Source: Lachnospiraceae bacterium (GTDB lineage Bacteria; Bacillota; Clostridia; Lachnospirales; Lachnospiraceae). From it: a stretch of DNA of 64,000 bases. The position numbers and the translations under genes were made by a program. The notes beneath the pieces were generated by a model, which saw only the letters and a list, made by a program, of their open reading frames with translations, did not search any database and had not been told where the DNA came from. Below, in pieces: positions 17,975-26,842 of the stretch. The stretch lies in the NCBI GenBank assembly GCA_014239155.1, contig JAAZZQ010000088.1:124001-188000 (forward strand), given 5' to 3'. How positions within the stretch are numbered: position 1 is the first letter of the stretch; the number at the start of each line of letters is the position of its first letter.

Positions 17975-19197
17975 AATTCCACACCATTCTTTTGTAACAG
18001 CGCACGCGCACTCTCCACAGAATCCACACCCGTTTTGTTCTTAATTGGCGCAAATTCATAGTCGCGTACCACCTCATACGACAGACAGTTTTCAAACAAA
18101 TGAATCATGTCAAGTACCAATAGTTCAAATTTATAGCCATTTGGAGATTCCGGTTTTATCAGCGCTCCGTTTTCATCAAGATACGGAATTTTTTTCTCCA
18201 CGACATGCACTGGCATTTTCTTGCTTGAAATTTCTTCAAGCTGATCCACGCGGAACAGATAGTTGAGAATCACACCAAAATTATAAGAAAGTTCTCCATT
18301 TGCCTCTCTGGAATTAATAATTTCGTCTGTCATTTCATAGTATTCAACAATAGATGGCCTACCATCCTCAAGACAGAGCACACCGATTTTTTCCTCTGGG
18401 TCTGCCTTTCTGACCACCTTCGCACCGCTAACACATCCCGAATCTAAAGTCGCACCGACAAACACAGGATCTGCAATGCGCTGCAACACATTATCCACTG
18501 CAAAAATATTGAACCATTCCACACCCCGCGCCTTGACATCATTTAAAATGCCTGTCACTGTCATGGAGTAAAACCAACCACCGTTTCCATTGGGTGAAAG
18601 CGAGAGCGAGTCTGGAGCTTCCATATAAAGCTTTCCATTATAATCAACAGATGGCGCCATTTCCTGTTTAAAAAATTTAACAAAATCTTTAGGATAGCCA
18701 AAATAATCTTTTTCCTCAAAAAATGCAACGGTTTCGTCATGATTTTTATCGCTTGTCATAATATACAAGGGCACAAAACAGCCAGCCTTGTCTGTGACGT
18801 CCTGCAAATTCCGAATCAGACATTCAAAAATATATATCTCCTTTGTGAGACCAATATTGTACTTGCCCTTTGGTCCATCGAAACCAAGTCGTGTTCCCTG
18901 ACCACCTGCAAGAAGGACTGCCCCAACTTTTCCCGCCTTAATTGCCTCGAGTCCAATTCTCTCATAGTTTGCTCTATTTCTCTCAATTTCCGACACTTCA
19001 AGCGCGGACAATGGCACAAGCTTCCCCCGCTCCTGCGCAAGTTCTTCTTGTCCTACCATCGCTAAGATTGACCAGTCAATTCTCTCAATCTGTGCGGTAA
19101 GTCTCTTTTTGCTCGCCTCATCAAGCTTTTTGTATGTCTCAAAAATATGCTCCTGCCCATGCTCCTTTAGTACATTTTCCAGTTCTTTTTCATTCAT
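17971..19197 (-). CDS. UTP-sugar-1-phosphate uridylyltransferase (UDPGP family)
   Basis: This 408-residue enzyme belongs to the eukaryotic-type UDPGP/UDP-GlcNAc pyrophosphorylase family. The nucleotide-binding loop is LLAGGQGTRLGFDGPKGKYN near residues 95-114. MTSDKNHDETVAFFEE and the PNGNGGWF substrate loop (near 205-215) follow. It makes UDP-GlcNAc, UDP-GalNAc or UDP-glucose from the sugar 1-phosphate and UTP; which one cannot be told. The length is slightly short of human AGX but normal for clostridial homologues. The following HAD phosphatase overlaps by 4 nt. Confidence 0.9.
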   Translation of the reverse strand: MNEKELENVLKEHGQEHIFETYKKLDEASKKRLTAQIERIDWSILAMVGQEELAQERGKLVPLSALEVSEIERNRANYERIGLEAIKAGKVGAVLLAGGQGTRLGFDGPKGKYNIGLTKEIYIFECLIRNLQDVTDKAGCFVPLYIMTSDKNHDETVAFFEEKDYFGYPKDFVKFFKQEMAPSVDYNGKLYMEAPDSLSLSPNGNGGWFYSMTVTGILNDVKARGVEWFNIFAVDNVLQRIADPVFVGATLDSGCVSGAKVVRKADPEEKIGVLCLEDGRPSIVEYYEMTDEIINSREANGELSYNFGVILNYLFRVDQLEEISSKKMPVHVVEKKIPYLDENGALIKPESPNGYKFELLVLDMIHLFENCLSYEVVRDYEFAPIKNKTGVDSVESARALLQKNGVEL

Positions 19198-19625
19198 GGC
19201 GAATATTTTCCTAACCTTTCTATCAATTTTTATTAATTACTATTAAAAACTGCAAGCAATATATTCTGTTGAAAATCAAATAAACACATTATTTTCTAAC
19301 AGCTCCTAAGTTATAATTAACCATACTATATTTTTACATACCTTGTAAACAGTTATTTGTATTTATTTTATAATACAAAGAAGGGTTACTGTTTACTGAT
19401 ATGCAATCGTAGCAAAAAGCGTATTTCAAACTGATGTTTCTTATCAATCCATGCACAAAATTTGTTGCTGTTTATGACAACACTGCTAAAAACTGACGAA
19501 ACGTGAACAGGAACCTATCAATTATATTTTTTTACGAAAATAATGAACTCATATAGACAAAGATAAAAAAATTTTGTAAAATGATATTATTAAACCCATT
19601 GTAGCTTTCAAGAAGGAGTCTTTCT
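19198..19625. other. 428-bp divergent gap with repeat copy 3
   Basis: AT-rich sequence between two divergent genes. Apart from the dispersed repeat at 19431-19496 and the AAGAAGGAG ribosome site of the CheC gene near 19610, I see no gene and no clear sigma-28 (motility) promoter. Confidence 0.5.
19431..19496 (+). repeat. dispersed repeat, copy 3
   Basis: It matches copy 1 through TTATCAAT, CATG, CAAAA, TTGCTGTTTA, CAACA and CTGCTAAAA, with an internal deletion of about 10 bp. It lies about 130 bp upstream of the CheC gene, alone and without an inverted partner. Confidence 0.55.
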
Positions 19626-20219
19626 ATGGATTTTTTTTCAAAAGAAGAGGCTGATGTAATTGGTGAAATTTCCAATATATCAATTGGTTCATCTGCCACT
19701 GCGATGAATCTGATGCTTGGACAGCCAATTCTCATTACAACGCCACATGTTACTCTTGCACACAAAAATGAAATATTAGATGATTATGAAAATTCTTGCA
19801 TTCTGGTCCGCGTTCAATACACACAAGGATTATTTGGTACTAATATGCTTGTCCTTAAAGACGACGACGCCAAAATTATAACAGACCTTATGATGGGAAA
19901 TGGTGGAACAGGAGAATATTCCCGAGGCGATATTTCACCATTACATATCAGTGCTGTATCAGAAGCCATGAATCAAATGACAGCAAGTTCCGCCACAGCG
20001 ATGAGCAAGATGTTCAACAAAAAAATTGACATCTCCCCACCCTCTGTACAGCAGATTGTGGTCGAGAATTTTGAATTTCCGGATGATATACCGGATGATC
20101 TTTTTGTAAAAATCAATTTCAGACTGAATATCGGAAAGTTGATTGACAGTACAATTATGCAATTGTACCCTTTTGATCTTGCAAATTCCATTTATAATTT
20201 ATTCCAGAGGAGGAACTAA
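19626..20219 (+). CDS. CheC-like CheY-phosphate phosphatase
   Basis: This 197-residue protein of the CheC/CheX/FliY phosphatase family dephosphorylates CheY-P to reset chemotaxis signalling. Both active-site helices keep the D/S-x3-E-x2-N pattern: Asp10, Glu14, Asn17 in the first half and Ser109, Glu113, Asn116 in the second. It has the CheC-type doubled fold and should have two active sites. It lacks a FliN domain, so it is not a full FliY. A CheY-like gene follows after 2 nt. No other che, fla or mcp gene lies within the window, so the main motility operon must be elsewhere, or the pair serves another signal. Confidence 0.85.
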   Translation: MDFFSKEEADVIGEISNISIGSSATAMNLMLGQPILITTPHVTLAHKNEILDDYENSCILVRVQYTQGLFGTNMLVLKDDDAKIITDLMMGNGGTGEYSRGDISPLHISAVSEAMNQMTASSATAMSKMFNKKIDISPPSVQQIVVENFEFPDDIPDDLFVKINFRLNIGKLIDSTIMQLYPFDLANSIYNLFQRRN

Positions 20220-20221
20220 AA

Positions 20222-20584
20222 ATGGCAAAAAATATATTGATTGTAGATGATGCGGCTTTTATGAGAATGATGATCAAAGATATCCTGACAAAAAATGGAT
20301 ACACCATCGCTGCAGAAGCAGAAAACGGAAAAATAGCTGTTGACAAATACAACGAAACAAAACCAGATCTCGTACTTATGGATATCACAATGCCAGAGAT
20401 GGATGGAATCCAAGCATTGAAGGCAATCAAGGGAAATGATCCTGGTGCGTCTGTTATTATGTGTTCTGCTATGGGGCAGCAGGCTATGGTTATTGAGGCA
20501 ATTCAGTCTGGCGCAAAAGATTTTATTGTCAAGCCATTTCAGGCGGAACGCGTGTTGGAAGCCGTCAAAAAAGTAATCGGTTAA
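20222..20584 (+). CDS. cheY: CheY-like single-domain response regulator
   Basis: This is a 120-residue stand-alone receiver domain. The acidic pair is at 9-10, the phospho-acceptor Asp54 sits in VLMDITMPEMDG, the conserved Ser82 in IMCSAMG, and Lys104 in VKPF. There is no output domain, so it must act by binding a partner such as the FliM/FliN/FliY switch. It follows the CheC-like gene by 2 nt, with AGAGGAGG overlapping that gene's end, so the two are one transcript: a regulator paired with its own phosphatase. A terminator hairpin follows. Confidence 0.93.
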   Translation: MAKNILIVDDAAFMRMMIKDILTKNGYTIAAEAENGKIAVDKYNETKPDLVLMDITMPEMDGIQALKAIKGNDPGASVIMCSAMGQQAMVIEAIQSGAKDFIVKPFQAERVLEAVKKVIG

Positions 20585-20600
20585 AAAAGTTTGGACATTG

Positions 20601-20627
20601 AGGCACCTTCCTTATAGGAAGGCGCCT
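20601..20627 (+). terminator. terminator of the cheC-cheY operon
   Basis: A 12-bp stem with one mismatch, AGGCACCTTCCT (20601-20612) and AGGAAGGCGCCT (20616-20627), has a 3-nt loop and is followed by TAATTGT. It lies 17 nt after the cheY stop codon. Confidence 0.75.
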
Positions 20628-20655
20628 TAATTGTACCTGTGACCCTCTAAAGATA

Positions 20656-21111
20656 TCATGATCTATGCATATACATTCTTGTCATTTTAGATTCACCAGA
20701 TTCTTGCACCATACAAAGGAATTCCCAATTATAGCGTTCATAAAAACAAGTGTGGTCTGTGACGAGATACAGCGTATCAATTCCTTTCTTTTTCATATCA
20801 ATACACACATACTTCAATAAGGCGCCGGCTATGCCGTTGCACCGCTTATCTTCTTCTGTATATACTGCGCAGACATTTGGAGCAAGGTCTTTTCTATCAT
20901 GGAAGTCATTTTCTATCACTCCCAAACCACCAATAATTCTATCCTCTATCATTGCCATATACCATTGTGGAACTGGTTTTATCCCTTGCAGGCAATCTTC
21001 CATGCTTTCCATATACGCCTCCAGCGGAATATCCCATTTCTCGTGAAACCATTTTGCTGCTTGTTCTTTCATTTCTGGTCTATCCACCAAGCGTATTATT
21101 CCATAATCCAT
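20656..21111 (-). CDS. GNAT-family N-acetyltransferase
   Basis: This 151-residue GNAT-fold protein transfers an acetyl group from acetyl-CoA to an unknown amine. The acetyl-CoA loop appears as VYTEEDKRCNGIAGALLKY near residues 86-104, a slightly altered form of the usual R/Q-x-x-G-x-G/A signature, followed by GIDTLYLVTDHTCFYERYNWEF, the typical end of the fold. The ATG at 21111 has GGAGGG before it. A longer frame adds 31 residues that are outside the family and contain no ribosome site, so I rejected it. The substrate is unknown. The gene is monocistronic. Confidence 0.88.
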   Translation of the reverse strand: MDYGIIRLVDRPEMKEQAAKWFHEKWDIPLEAYMESMEDCLQGIKPVPQWYMAMIEDRIIGGLGVIENDFHDRKDLAPNVCAVYTEEDKRCNGIAGALLKYVCIDMKKKGIDTLYLVTDHTCFYERYNWEFLCMVQESGESKMTRMYMHRS

Positions 21112-21440
21112 ATCAATAATCCCTCCTTTTACTCCTGCTTTTGTTTTTTCATATTTCCATACTGATACGATAATACTATAGCACAAAAATCTACGCTTGA
21201 CCACTTTAACCCACCATCTATATAATTGCCCTCACCTTATGAGGCAGGAAAACCACAAAACGGATGGTTGCCAAAGCATGGATTTTTTGTTATTATTTAT
21301 CCATATAGGCACCCATGCATAGAAGAACCACATAAAAGAGCAAGGGCAATGCCAAAAAAATTATAGAAACACAAGGTTAAGAAAGGAGTTGGCTGCCCCC
21401 GCCACGCAAGCGAAGTGGGTTTTTGCAGCCTAAAAAATTT
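21112..21440. other. 329-bp gap with hairpin between ribosome site and start codon
   Basis: There is no gene. AAGAAAGGAG (21380-21389) looks like a ribosome site but lies over 50 nt from the ATG at 21441. Between them is a hairpin whose outer arms are GGCTGC (21391-21396) and GCAGCC (21425-21430), with an inner CCAC/GTGG pair. ATGGAT/ATCCAT further left can also pair. No riboswitch class I know fits. Confidence 0.5.
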
Positions 21441-22643
21441 ATGAAACAAAATCATTCTAAACAATTATATTTTTCATATAAAGTAAGTGCTCACGCACTT
21501 CTTGCATACATTTTGGCTGTCATTATGCTGCTGACTACCTCACCTGTTATGGAACTCCACGCAAAAAGCGCACACGTTTTGCAGACAGCTTCCACTTCTG
21601 TCAATGCAGAAAAAAAAGCCTGCTGGATTTCTTTTCTGGACATTGAGCAATTACTGCAGGACAAAAATGAAAAAGATTTTACAAAGCAGGTTTCTGCAAT
21701 GTATGACAAAGTTATACAATATGGTATGAACACTGTGATTGTACATGTACGTGCTTTAGGTGATGCCATGTATCCTTCCAATTATTATCCTTGGGCTACC
21801 TTTTTCTCTAGTGACAGAAGCAATCGCGGCTACGACCCACTAGAGATTATGGTTCAGCTTGCACATACAAAGAAATTGCAATTTGAGGCGTGGATTAACC
21901 CATATCGCCTATCGCGCGACAGCAAATCAACAGCGAGCTTTAAGGCAACGCCTTACCACGCACGATTTCTTCCTTTCACTATTGAGTACAAGGCACCCGG
22001 CGGACAGACCTGTTTGGCGCTTGACCCAGCAAGACAGGAGACAATTGATTTGATTGTCAATGGTGTACGGGAAATTGTGAGCACCTATGATGTTGATGGA
22101 ATCCACTTTGATGACTATTTTTATGTGTCCGGCATGGCAGATCAAGTGGATGTCGCCTCTCGAAAGACCAATGTTAACGCTTTAATTTCGCAAGTATATC
22201 AGACAATCAAATCTATAAACCCTAACTGTACTTTTGGTATTAGTCCTGCGGGCAATCCTGACAATGCACGCACCCAGGGTGCCGACATTGATACTTGGCT
22301 TTCCACACAAGGATTTATTGATTATATTATGCCACAGATTTACTGGACAGATATTTATATGACAAACGGCACAGCTAAGCATATGTTTACAGACCGCTGT
22401 AAAGCATGGACTGCCCTCAACAAACAGGATTTACCAATCTATGTTGGTCTTGCTTTATATCAAGTTGGCACCAATTCCAAGACAGATTTAGGGTGGGCCT
22501 CCAGTGACAATAACCTTGCTTATCAATATATTACCGCAAAACAGCTTGGGTGCGATGGCTATGCATTGTTCCGTTATCAGTGGCTTGAAAAAGAGATTGC
22601 TGCCAAAGAACTAAATCATTTGCTTTATTATGTCTCTAACTAA
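21441..22643 (+). CDS. secreted GH10-like (GHL10/DUF187) glycosyl hydrolase-like protein
   Basis: The 400-residue protein has an N-terminal membrane or signal segment (about residues 15-36, ALLAYILAVIMLLTTSPVM). A TIM-barrel domain of the COG1649 type (YngK/GHL10) follows: WISFLDIEQLL, NTVIVHVRALGDAMYPSNYY, GYDPLEIMVQLAH, FEAWINPYRLS, DGIHFDDYFY near 225, and IMPQIYW near 300. The acidic HFDDY motif fits a catalytic carboxylate pair. Family members may act on cell-wall or exopolysaccharide glycans. A TTG six codons upstream could also start it, but ATG 21441 is preferred. Its usual ribosome site is displaced by a hairpin. Confidence 0.85.
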   Translation: MKQNHSKQLYFSYKVSAHALLAYILAVIMLLTTSPVMELHAKSAHVLQTASTSVNAEKKACWISFLDIEQLLQDKNEKDFTKQVSAMYDKVIQYGMNTVIVHVRALGDAMYPSNYYPWATFFSSDRSNRGYDPLEIMVQLAHTKKLQFEAWINPYRLSRDSKSTASFKATPYHARFLPFTIEYKAPGGQTCLALDPARQETIDLIVNGVREIVSTYDVDGIHFDDYFYVSGMADQVDVASRKTNVNALISQVYQTIKSINPNCTFGISPAGNPDNARTQGADIDTWLSTQGFIDYIMPQIYWTDIYMTNGTAKHMFTDRCKAWTALNKQDLPIYVGLALYQVGTNSKTDLGWASSDNNLAYQYITAKQLGCDGYALFRYQWLEKEIAAKELNHLLYYVSN

Positions 22644-22665
22644 AACCGGAAAAGGAGAAGATTTT

Positions 22666-23373
22666 ATGCAGACAATTATTATCAAACTAGATGCGCAGAA
22701 ACTTGCCAACCCTAATCTGGATATGCGATATACCATACCAGACTATATTGAAACATATACGAATCAAAATGTGACAGATAACGGCTACGACTATGTGAAT
22801 GAAAGTGGCACAGAGCTTGCAATATGGCTTGATACAGCGGATGCTGCCGCACAAGTTCAAACTGTCATACACTGTCTAAAGACCAAGCGTTTTTGCGGAA
22901 ACGATTTATCCCTGACAGCACAAGTTTATATGTCAGAACAGGACTGTGCAGAAATTGATAAATGCACAGAGGTTTCCTTTACGCCGAATCCATCTGGAAA
23001 ACTGCATTTGCCAGATTATCTCAAGGTTCTAACATTGGAAGAACAAAATATTGTCGAAGTGTATTTTTTTGTTGAAGCACTCAAACCATATGCTGTAGGG
23101 CAAAAGCTAAATGCAATCACGGAACAAGCATATATGAATGGCTACAATTGGGAAGCGCTCCTTGTGTATTGTCTGGAACGGAATCTTCCTGATTTGCTGG
23201 AAGAAATGAAAACAGACTGCGAGGCTGAAAGCTATGTTGCTTATTATAAAGATACCCCAGAAAACAGAGAAAAAGCCAATCGTCTCGCGGACTTTATCGG
23301 ATATCTCGTTGAGGACGAAGAAGACTTATGCCAGATTGTAAATAATAATGGCGATGAGATTGCGTGGGATTAA
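22666..23373 (+). CDS. uncharacterised acidic cytoplasmic protein
   Basis: This protein of 235 residues starts from ATG 22666, supported by AAAGGAGAAG. It lies 22 nt after the GH10-like gene and is probably co-transcribed. It is strongly acidic, with no signal peptide or membrane segment. The first half (TIIIKLDAQKLANPNLD, then IPDYIETYTNQ) looks like an alpha/beta fold. The C-terminus ends in an acidic helical part (ANRLADFIGYLVEDEEDL) and DEIAWD, loosely reminding me of immunity-protein folds such as Imm51, but I cannot confirm this and no toxin is nearby. Its stop codon overlaps the stop of the convergent gene at 23370-23373. Confidence 0.7.
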   Translation: MQTIIIKLDAQKLANPNLDMRYTIPDYIETYTNQNVTDNGYDYVNESGTELAIWLDTADAAAQVQTVIHCLKTKRFCGNDLSLTAQVYMSEQDCAEIDKCTEVSFTPNPSGKLHLPDYLKVLTLEEQNIVEVYFFVEALKPYAVGQKLNAITEQAYMNGYNWEALLVYCLERNLPDLLEEMKTDCEAESYVAYYKDTPENREKANRLADFIGYLVEDEEDLCQIVNNNGDEIAWD

Positions 23374-24209
23374 TACACAAACATCTTATCTAAATTTCCA
23401 TAGGCAGCAGCATTCGCAATTCGTGTGCAGATATCCGGCAACCCCATCACTATATACTGCCGCATTAGCTCCTCCTCAGCAAAATGCTGCTGCAAGAACG
23501 CTATCGCCAATTCGCTGACCTGTTCCTGAAAATAGCCCTTTTTCTCCTTTTCAAAAAAAGTATACTGCGTAGAAATCTTCTGTAAGTCTGCCTCGCAAAG
23601 CCTATCTGTCAGTTTCTTTTCAACAAGGAGATGTCCAATTGCATTTCCAAAGACAATCCCTGCAATATTCTCTGGCAGCTCTGTATAATTGGCACAATAT
23701 GCATACAATACCATTTTCACATAAGATTCTCCAAACTTTGCCAGAAACCGCTGCTCCTCCACAATACTTCTCACATACAAATCAACGCAATCAATTCCCT
23801 GATATTGTGTCAAATCCGTAAAAATAGGATAATCCAGTGTTACAACCATATTGTATGGCGCAAACTGCGCGTCATAGTGCTGAAAAAAAGCAGGCAGTTC
23901 TTTTTCCCAAAACGCCGTAAGATAAATATTTCCATATGCGCAGAACTCTTTTTTATAACACTCATAATAGGCAAGCAACTCCTCTGTCTTTCTGCGCACC
24001 AGCAACACCCCTGTCTGATATGCCTGCATTGCATTTTGCTGTCGGTTCACCAGTGAAGTTTCTGTGCCTGTCTCCACTTCCTGAATGCAGTACAGCACTG
24101 CCTCCATTAGCTGATTTGCCTTTTCATAAGACACTGAACTGCTTTCAATTCCTGTGTACTTTCTGGTAAGCATCGCTACAATAGGAAGTAATTCTTCTAT
24201 ATCATACAT
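23370..24209 (-). CDS. DUF6179-like protein
   Basis: This soluble protein of 279 residues is mostly helical, with no signal or catalytic motif that I know. I place it with the clostridial DUF6179 family from its general look (YDIEELLPIVAMLTRKYTG start, VVTLDYPIFTD and GLPDICTRIANAA near the end) and from its partner: the gene just upstream looks like DUF6323, and the two families commonly sit together. A GTG seven codons upstream overlaps the ribosome site AAGGAG, so the ATG at 24209 is taken. Its function is unknown. It probably works as a pair with the upstream gene. Confidence 0.7.
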   Translation of the reverse strand: MYDIEELLPIVAMLTRKYTGIESSSVSYEKANQLMEAVLYCIQEVETGTETSLVNRQQNAMQAYQTGVLLVRRKTEELLAYYECYKKEFCAYGNIYLTAFWEKELPAFFQHYDAQFAPYNMVVTLDYPIFTDLTQYQGIDCVDLYVRSIVEEQRFLAKFGESYVKMVLYAYCANYTELPENIAGIVFGNAIGHLLVEKKLTDRLCEADLQKISTQYTFFEKEKKGYFQEQVSELAIAFLQQHFAEEELMRQYIVMGLPDICTRIANAAAYGNLDKMFVY

Positions 24210-24252
24210 TTTATTCTTCTCCTTCTTCACAATACCCTACATGCCAGTATCT

Positions 24253-24786
24253 CTATTTCCAGCACAAATCACGCAATGTTTCTAGATACAGCTCTTTATC
24301 CCAGCGCACAACCTCGTCAAACTTTCCAAATTCGCCCCGCCCACCCGTATTTTGATAGCCACGATAACCAGCTCTAACCGCCTGTGCAAAAAGGTCAAGA
24401 CAAGTGCTCTCGAGATAATCAAAATCCCCAAAACACACTGTCTCAAACTGTTCCTTCATAAAATTAAGAAGTTCCTCGTCCGAAATCTCATCAAGCATCT
24501 CATTTTTGTACAAAAAGAAAATTTCCTGCAATCGAACTAACGACTCCACATAATTGCTTTGACTAATAAACGCCGAATCACAAAATTCATAAATAATGCG
24601 CGGCAAAATACTCTCGCCAAACTCAATACGTTTCTGTTCCATCAATGTACTTTTACGCTCCTGCGCCAGAATCTGTGCATCCTGTGCACTCAGCGTCAGT
24701 CCATACTGCTCTGTGTACTGATTTGACTCCATCACCTTCTGTATCTGAGTTTGCTCCAAAAGTGCTAACCAATTTGTACTTTCCAT
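24253..24786 (-). CDS. DUF6323-like protein
   Basis: This helical protein of 177 residues resembles the DUF6323 family: an N-terminal YGLTLSAQDAQILAQERK block, RIEFGESILPRIIYEFCDS, then FLYKNEMLDEISDEELLNFM and a distinctive acidic DYLESTCLDLFAQAVR segment. No enzyme motif is seen. It is the first gene of a two-gene minus-strand unit with the DUF6179-like gene, 43 nt apart, so the products probably act together. The function of both families is unknown. Confidence 0.7.
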   Translation of the reverse strand: MESTNWLALLEQTQIQKVMESNQYTEQYGLTLSAQDAQILAQERKSTLMEQKRIEFGESILPRIIYEFCDSAFISQSNYVESLVRLQEIFFLYKNEMLDEISDEELLNFMKEQFETVCFGDFDYLESTCLDLFAQAVRAGYRGYQNTGGRGEFGKFDEVVRWDKELYLETLRDLCWK

Positions 24787-25316
24787 ATATTACCCTCCAC
24801 TATTTACCAAAATACACTTGAAAGTTCTATATGCCTGAATAAAATTTGCCTAAGCATAAATATATTCCATAATGTAACTGATTTCCAGTCTTTTATTTTA
24901 ATAAATTTCGTGCTATAATATTATTAGACATTATATCGGACCAAACAGCATCTATTGACTTGTCTGATTGTTTCTCTACTGTGTTGTCACCAATTATGAC
25001 AAACACCGTCACGTCCTATTTATCCGCCATACGTAAAGTCTATTAAGACACAAAAATATCATTCAACAAAAAATATTTCCATACAAAACACCATGACTTT
25101 TTATTGAAAATTTCTATCAAATGAATTATAGTTAAATTGCGCAATAATGCGAAAAAATCCGACTGTGCATTGTCTATATGATAACGCACTTGCAAACGCA
25201 CAGATGGAAAAACTTAATTACTAATACAGCATTGCATCCATAATTGAGCAATACACACCTATTGCATCAATTAATGCAATACTGTACTATGCACTGTAAA
25301 AGGAGGAATACACAAT
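24787..25316. promoter_or_regulatory. 530-bp divergent control region before malQ, with ATTGCAT sites
   Basis: No gene is seen. Near malQ, ATTGCAT occurs at 25231-25237 and 25261-25267 and inverted at 25274-25280. The last two form an 8-bp inverted repeat with a 6-bp spacer (25260-25281), the shape of a dimeric operator, about 36 nt before the malQ start. A catabolite-repression-like half site (TGCAAACG, about 25191) is present but too weak to call. A clear -35/-10 pair is not evident. Confidence 0.45.
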
Positions 25317-26819
25317 ATGAACAGAGCAGCGGGTATCTTACTGCCCATCACAAGCCTACCGTCAAAATACGGCATTGGCTGTTTTTCCCAAAGCGCTTAC
25401 GACTTTGTGGACTGGCTGAAAGAAGCCGGACAGACCTACTGGCAAATCCTACCACTTGGTCCTACAAGCTATGGGGATTCTCCATACCAGTCCTTTTCCA
25501 CATTTGCTGGAAACCCATACTTTATCAGTCTGGAAGCATTGATTGAAGAAGGTGTTCTGACAAAGGCAGAGTGTGACAAAGCAGATTTTGGTAAACTGGA
25601 AAATGACATTGATTATGAAAAACTATACATAAACCGTTATCCACTTCTGCGCAAAGCATACGAGCGCAGCGATATTAGCAAGAATGCCGCGTATCAGAAA
25701 TTTGTGGAAGAAAACAATTGGTGGCTGTCAGACTACGCTTTATTTATGGCAGTAAAGGAACGCTTTGAGGGAAAACCTTGGACAGAATGGGCAGAAGATA
25801 TTCGTCTACGTTGGGCAAACGCTATGGATTATTATCGCAGAGAACTCTATTTTGACATTGAATTTCAGCAGTATCTGCAATTCCTGTTTTTTAGTCAATG
25901 GAAAAAACTCCGGAAATACGCCAATGACAAAGGCATTCAGATTGTTGGTGATATCCCTATTTATGTGGCGATGGACAGTGCTGATGCATGGGCACACCCT
26001 GAACTTTTCCAACTAGATAAAGAAAATGTACCAATTGCCGTTGCAGGCTGCCCACCCGACGGCTTTTCGGCAGATGGCCAACTATGGGGAAATCCACTTT
26101 ATCGTTGGGAGTATCACAAACAGACAGGATATGATTGGTGGATTACACGGCTCTGGTACTGCTTCCAGATGTACGATGTTGTTCGGATTGACCATTTCCG
26201 CGGATTTGATGAGTATTATTCGATTCCTTATGGGGAGGAAACAGCAATAAACGGACAGTGGGAAAAGGGTCCCGGAATCGAACTCTTCCGCACGATGGAA
26301 CGGCGGCTTGGCAGACATGAAGTCATTGCGGAAGACTTAGGTTATGTGACAGACTCTGTTCGCCAATTGGTTCGTGACAGCGGATTCCCGGGAATGAAAG
26401 TGTTAGAATTTGCATTTGACTCAAGGGATTCTGGTTCCGCTAGCGACTATTTCCCACACAATTTTATAGAAAACAGTGTTGCTTACACAGGAACCCACGA
26501 TAACGAAACTCTTGTAGGGTGGTTCCACAGCATTCCCAAAAAAGACTTACAGATGGTGCGAGATTATCTATGTGACCAATATACACCTGAAAAATCACTT
26601 TACAAACCACTGATTTCTCTGGTGATGCGCAGCGTTGCAAAGACATGTATTATTCCAATTCAGGATTATCTTGGATATGATAATAGCTGCCGTATAAACA
26701 AGCCTTCCACCTTGGGAACAAACTGGCGTTGGCGCATACAGAAAAAGGAGCTGAACAGCACACTTCAAAAGGAAATCCTAGCAGTTACCAAACGCTATGG
26801 ACGTATGAACTGGGATTAA
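25317..26819 (+). CDS. malQ: 4-alpha-glucanotransferase (amylomaltase, GH77)
   Basis: This cytoplasmic 500-residue GH77 enzyme moves alpha-1,4-glucan segments between maltodextrins and releases glucose. The three catalytic acids are in place: nucleophile Asp292 (VVRIDHFRGF), acid/base Glu339 (VIAEDLGYV) and Asp395 (TGTHDNET). It opens MNRAAGILLPITSLPSKYG, the standard MalQ start, after an AAAGGAGG site. It leads a plus-strand row in which a YesM/YesN pair follows after 23 nt, so it may report on or feed into that locus, though its own substrate (maltodextrin) differs from the beta-linked sugars of the GH43/GH3 enzymes downstream. Confidence 0.97.
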   Translation: MNRAAGILLPITSLPSKYGIGCFSQSAYDFVDWLKEAGQTYWQILPLGPTSYGDSPYQSFSTFAGNPYFISLEALIEEGVLTKAECDKADFGKLENDIDYEKLYINRYPLLRKAYERSDISKNAAYQKFVEENNWWLSDYALFMAVKERFEGKPWTEWAEDIRLRWANAMDYYRRELYFDIEFQQYLQFLFFSQWKKLRKYANDKGIQIVGDIPIYVAMDSADAWAHPELFQLDKENVPIAVAGCPPDGFSADGQLWGNPLYRWEYHKQTGYDWWITRLWYCFQMYDVVRIDHFRGFDEYYSIPYGEETAINGQWEKGPGIELFRTMERRLGRHEVIAEDLGYVTDSVRQLVRDSGFPGMKVLEFAFDSRDSGSASDYFPHNFIENSVAYTGTHDNETLVGWFHSIPKKDLQMVRDYLCDQYTPEKSLYKPLISLVMRSVAKTCIIPIQDYLGYDNSCRINKPSTLGTNWRWRIQKKELNSTLQKEILAVTKRYGRMNWD

Positions 26820-26842
26820 GAAACTGTTAATTTTGCGGAGGT

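Noticed and set aside
21205-21440. Cyclic-di-GMP or cobalamin riboswitch before the GH10-like gene
   Set aside because: Some GGCA and AAGG blocks looked similar, but the conserved core positions of these classes are not present in order.
22666-23373. Immunity protein of a polymorphic toxin
   Set aside because: The likeness of the acidic C-terminus to Imm51 is only an impression, and no toxin gene or secretion signal partner is nearby.
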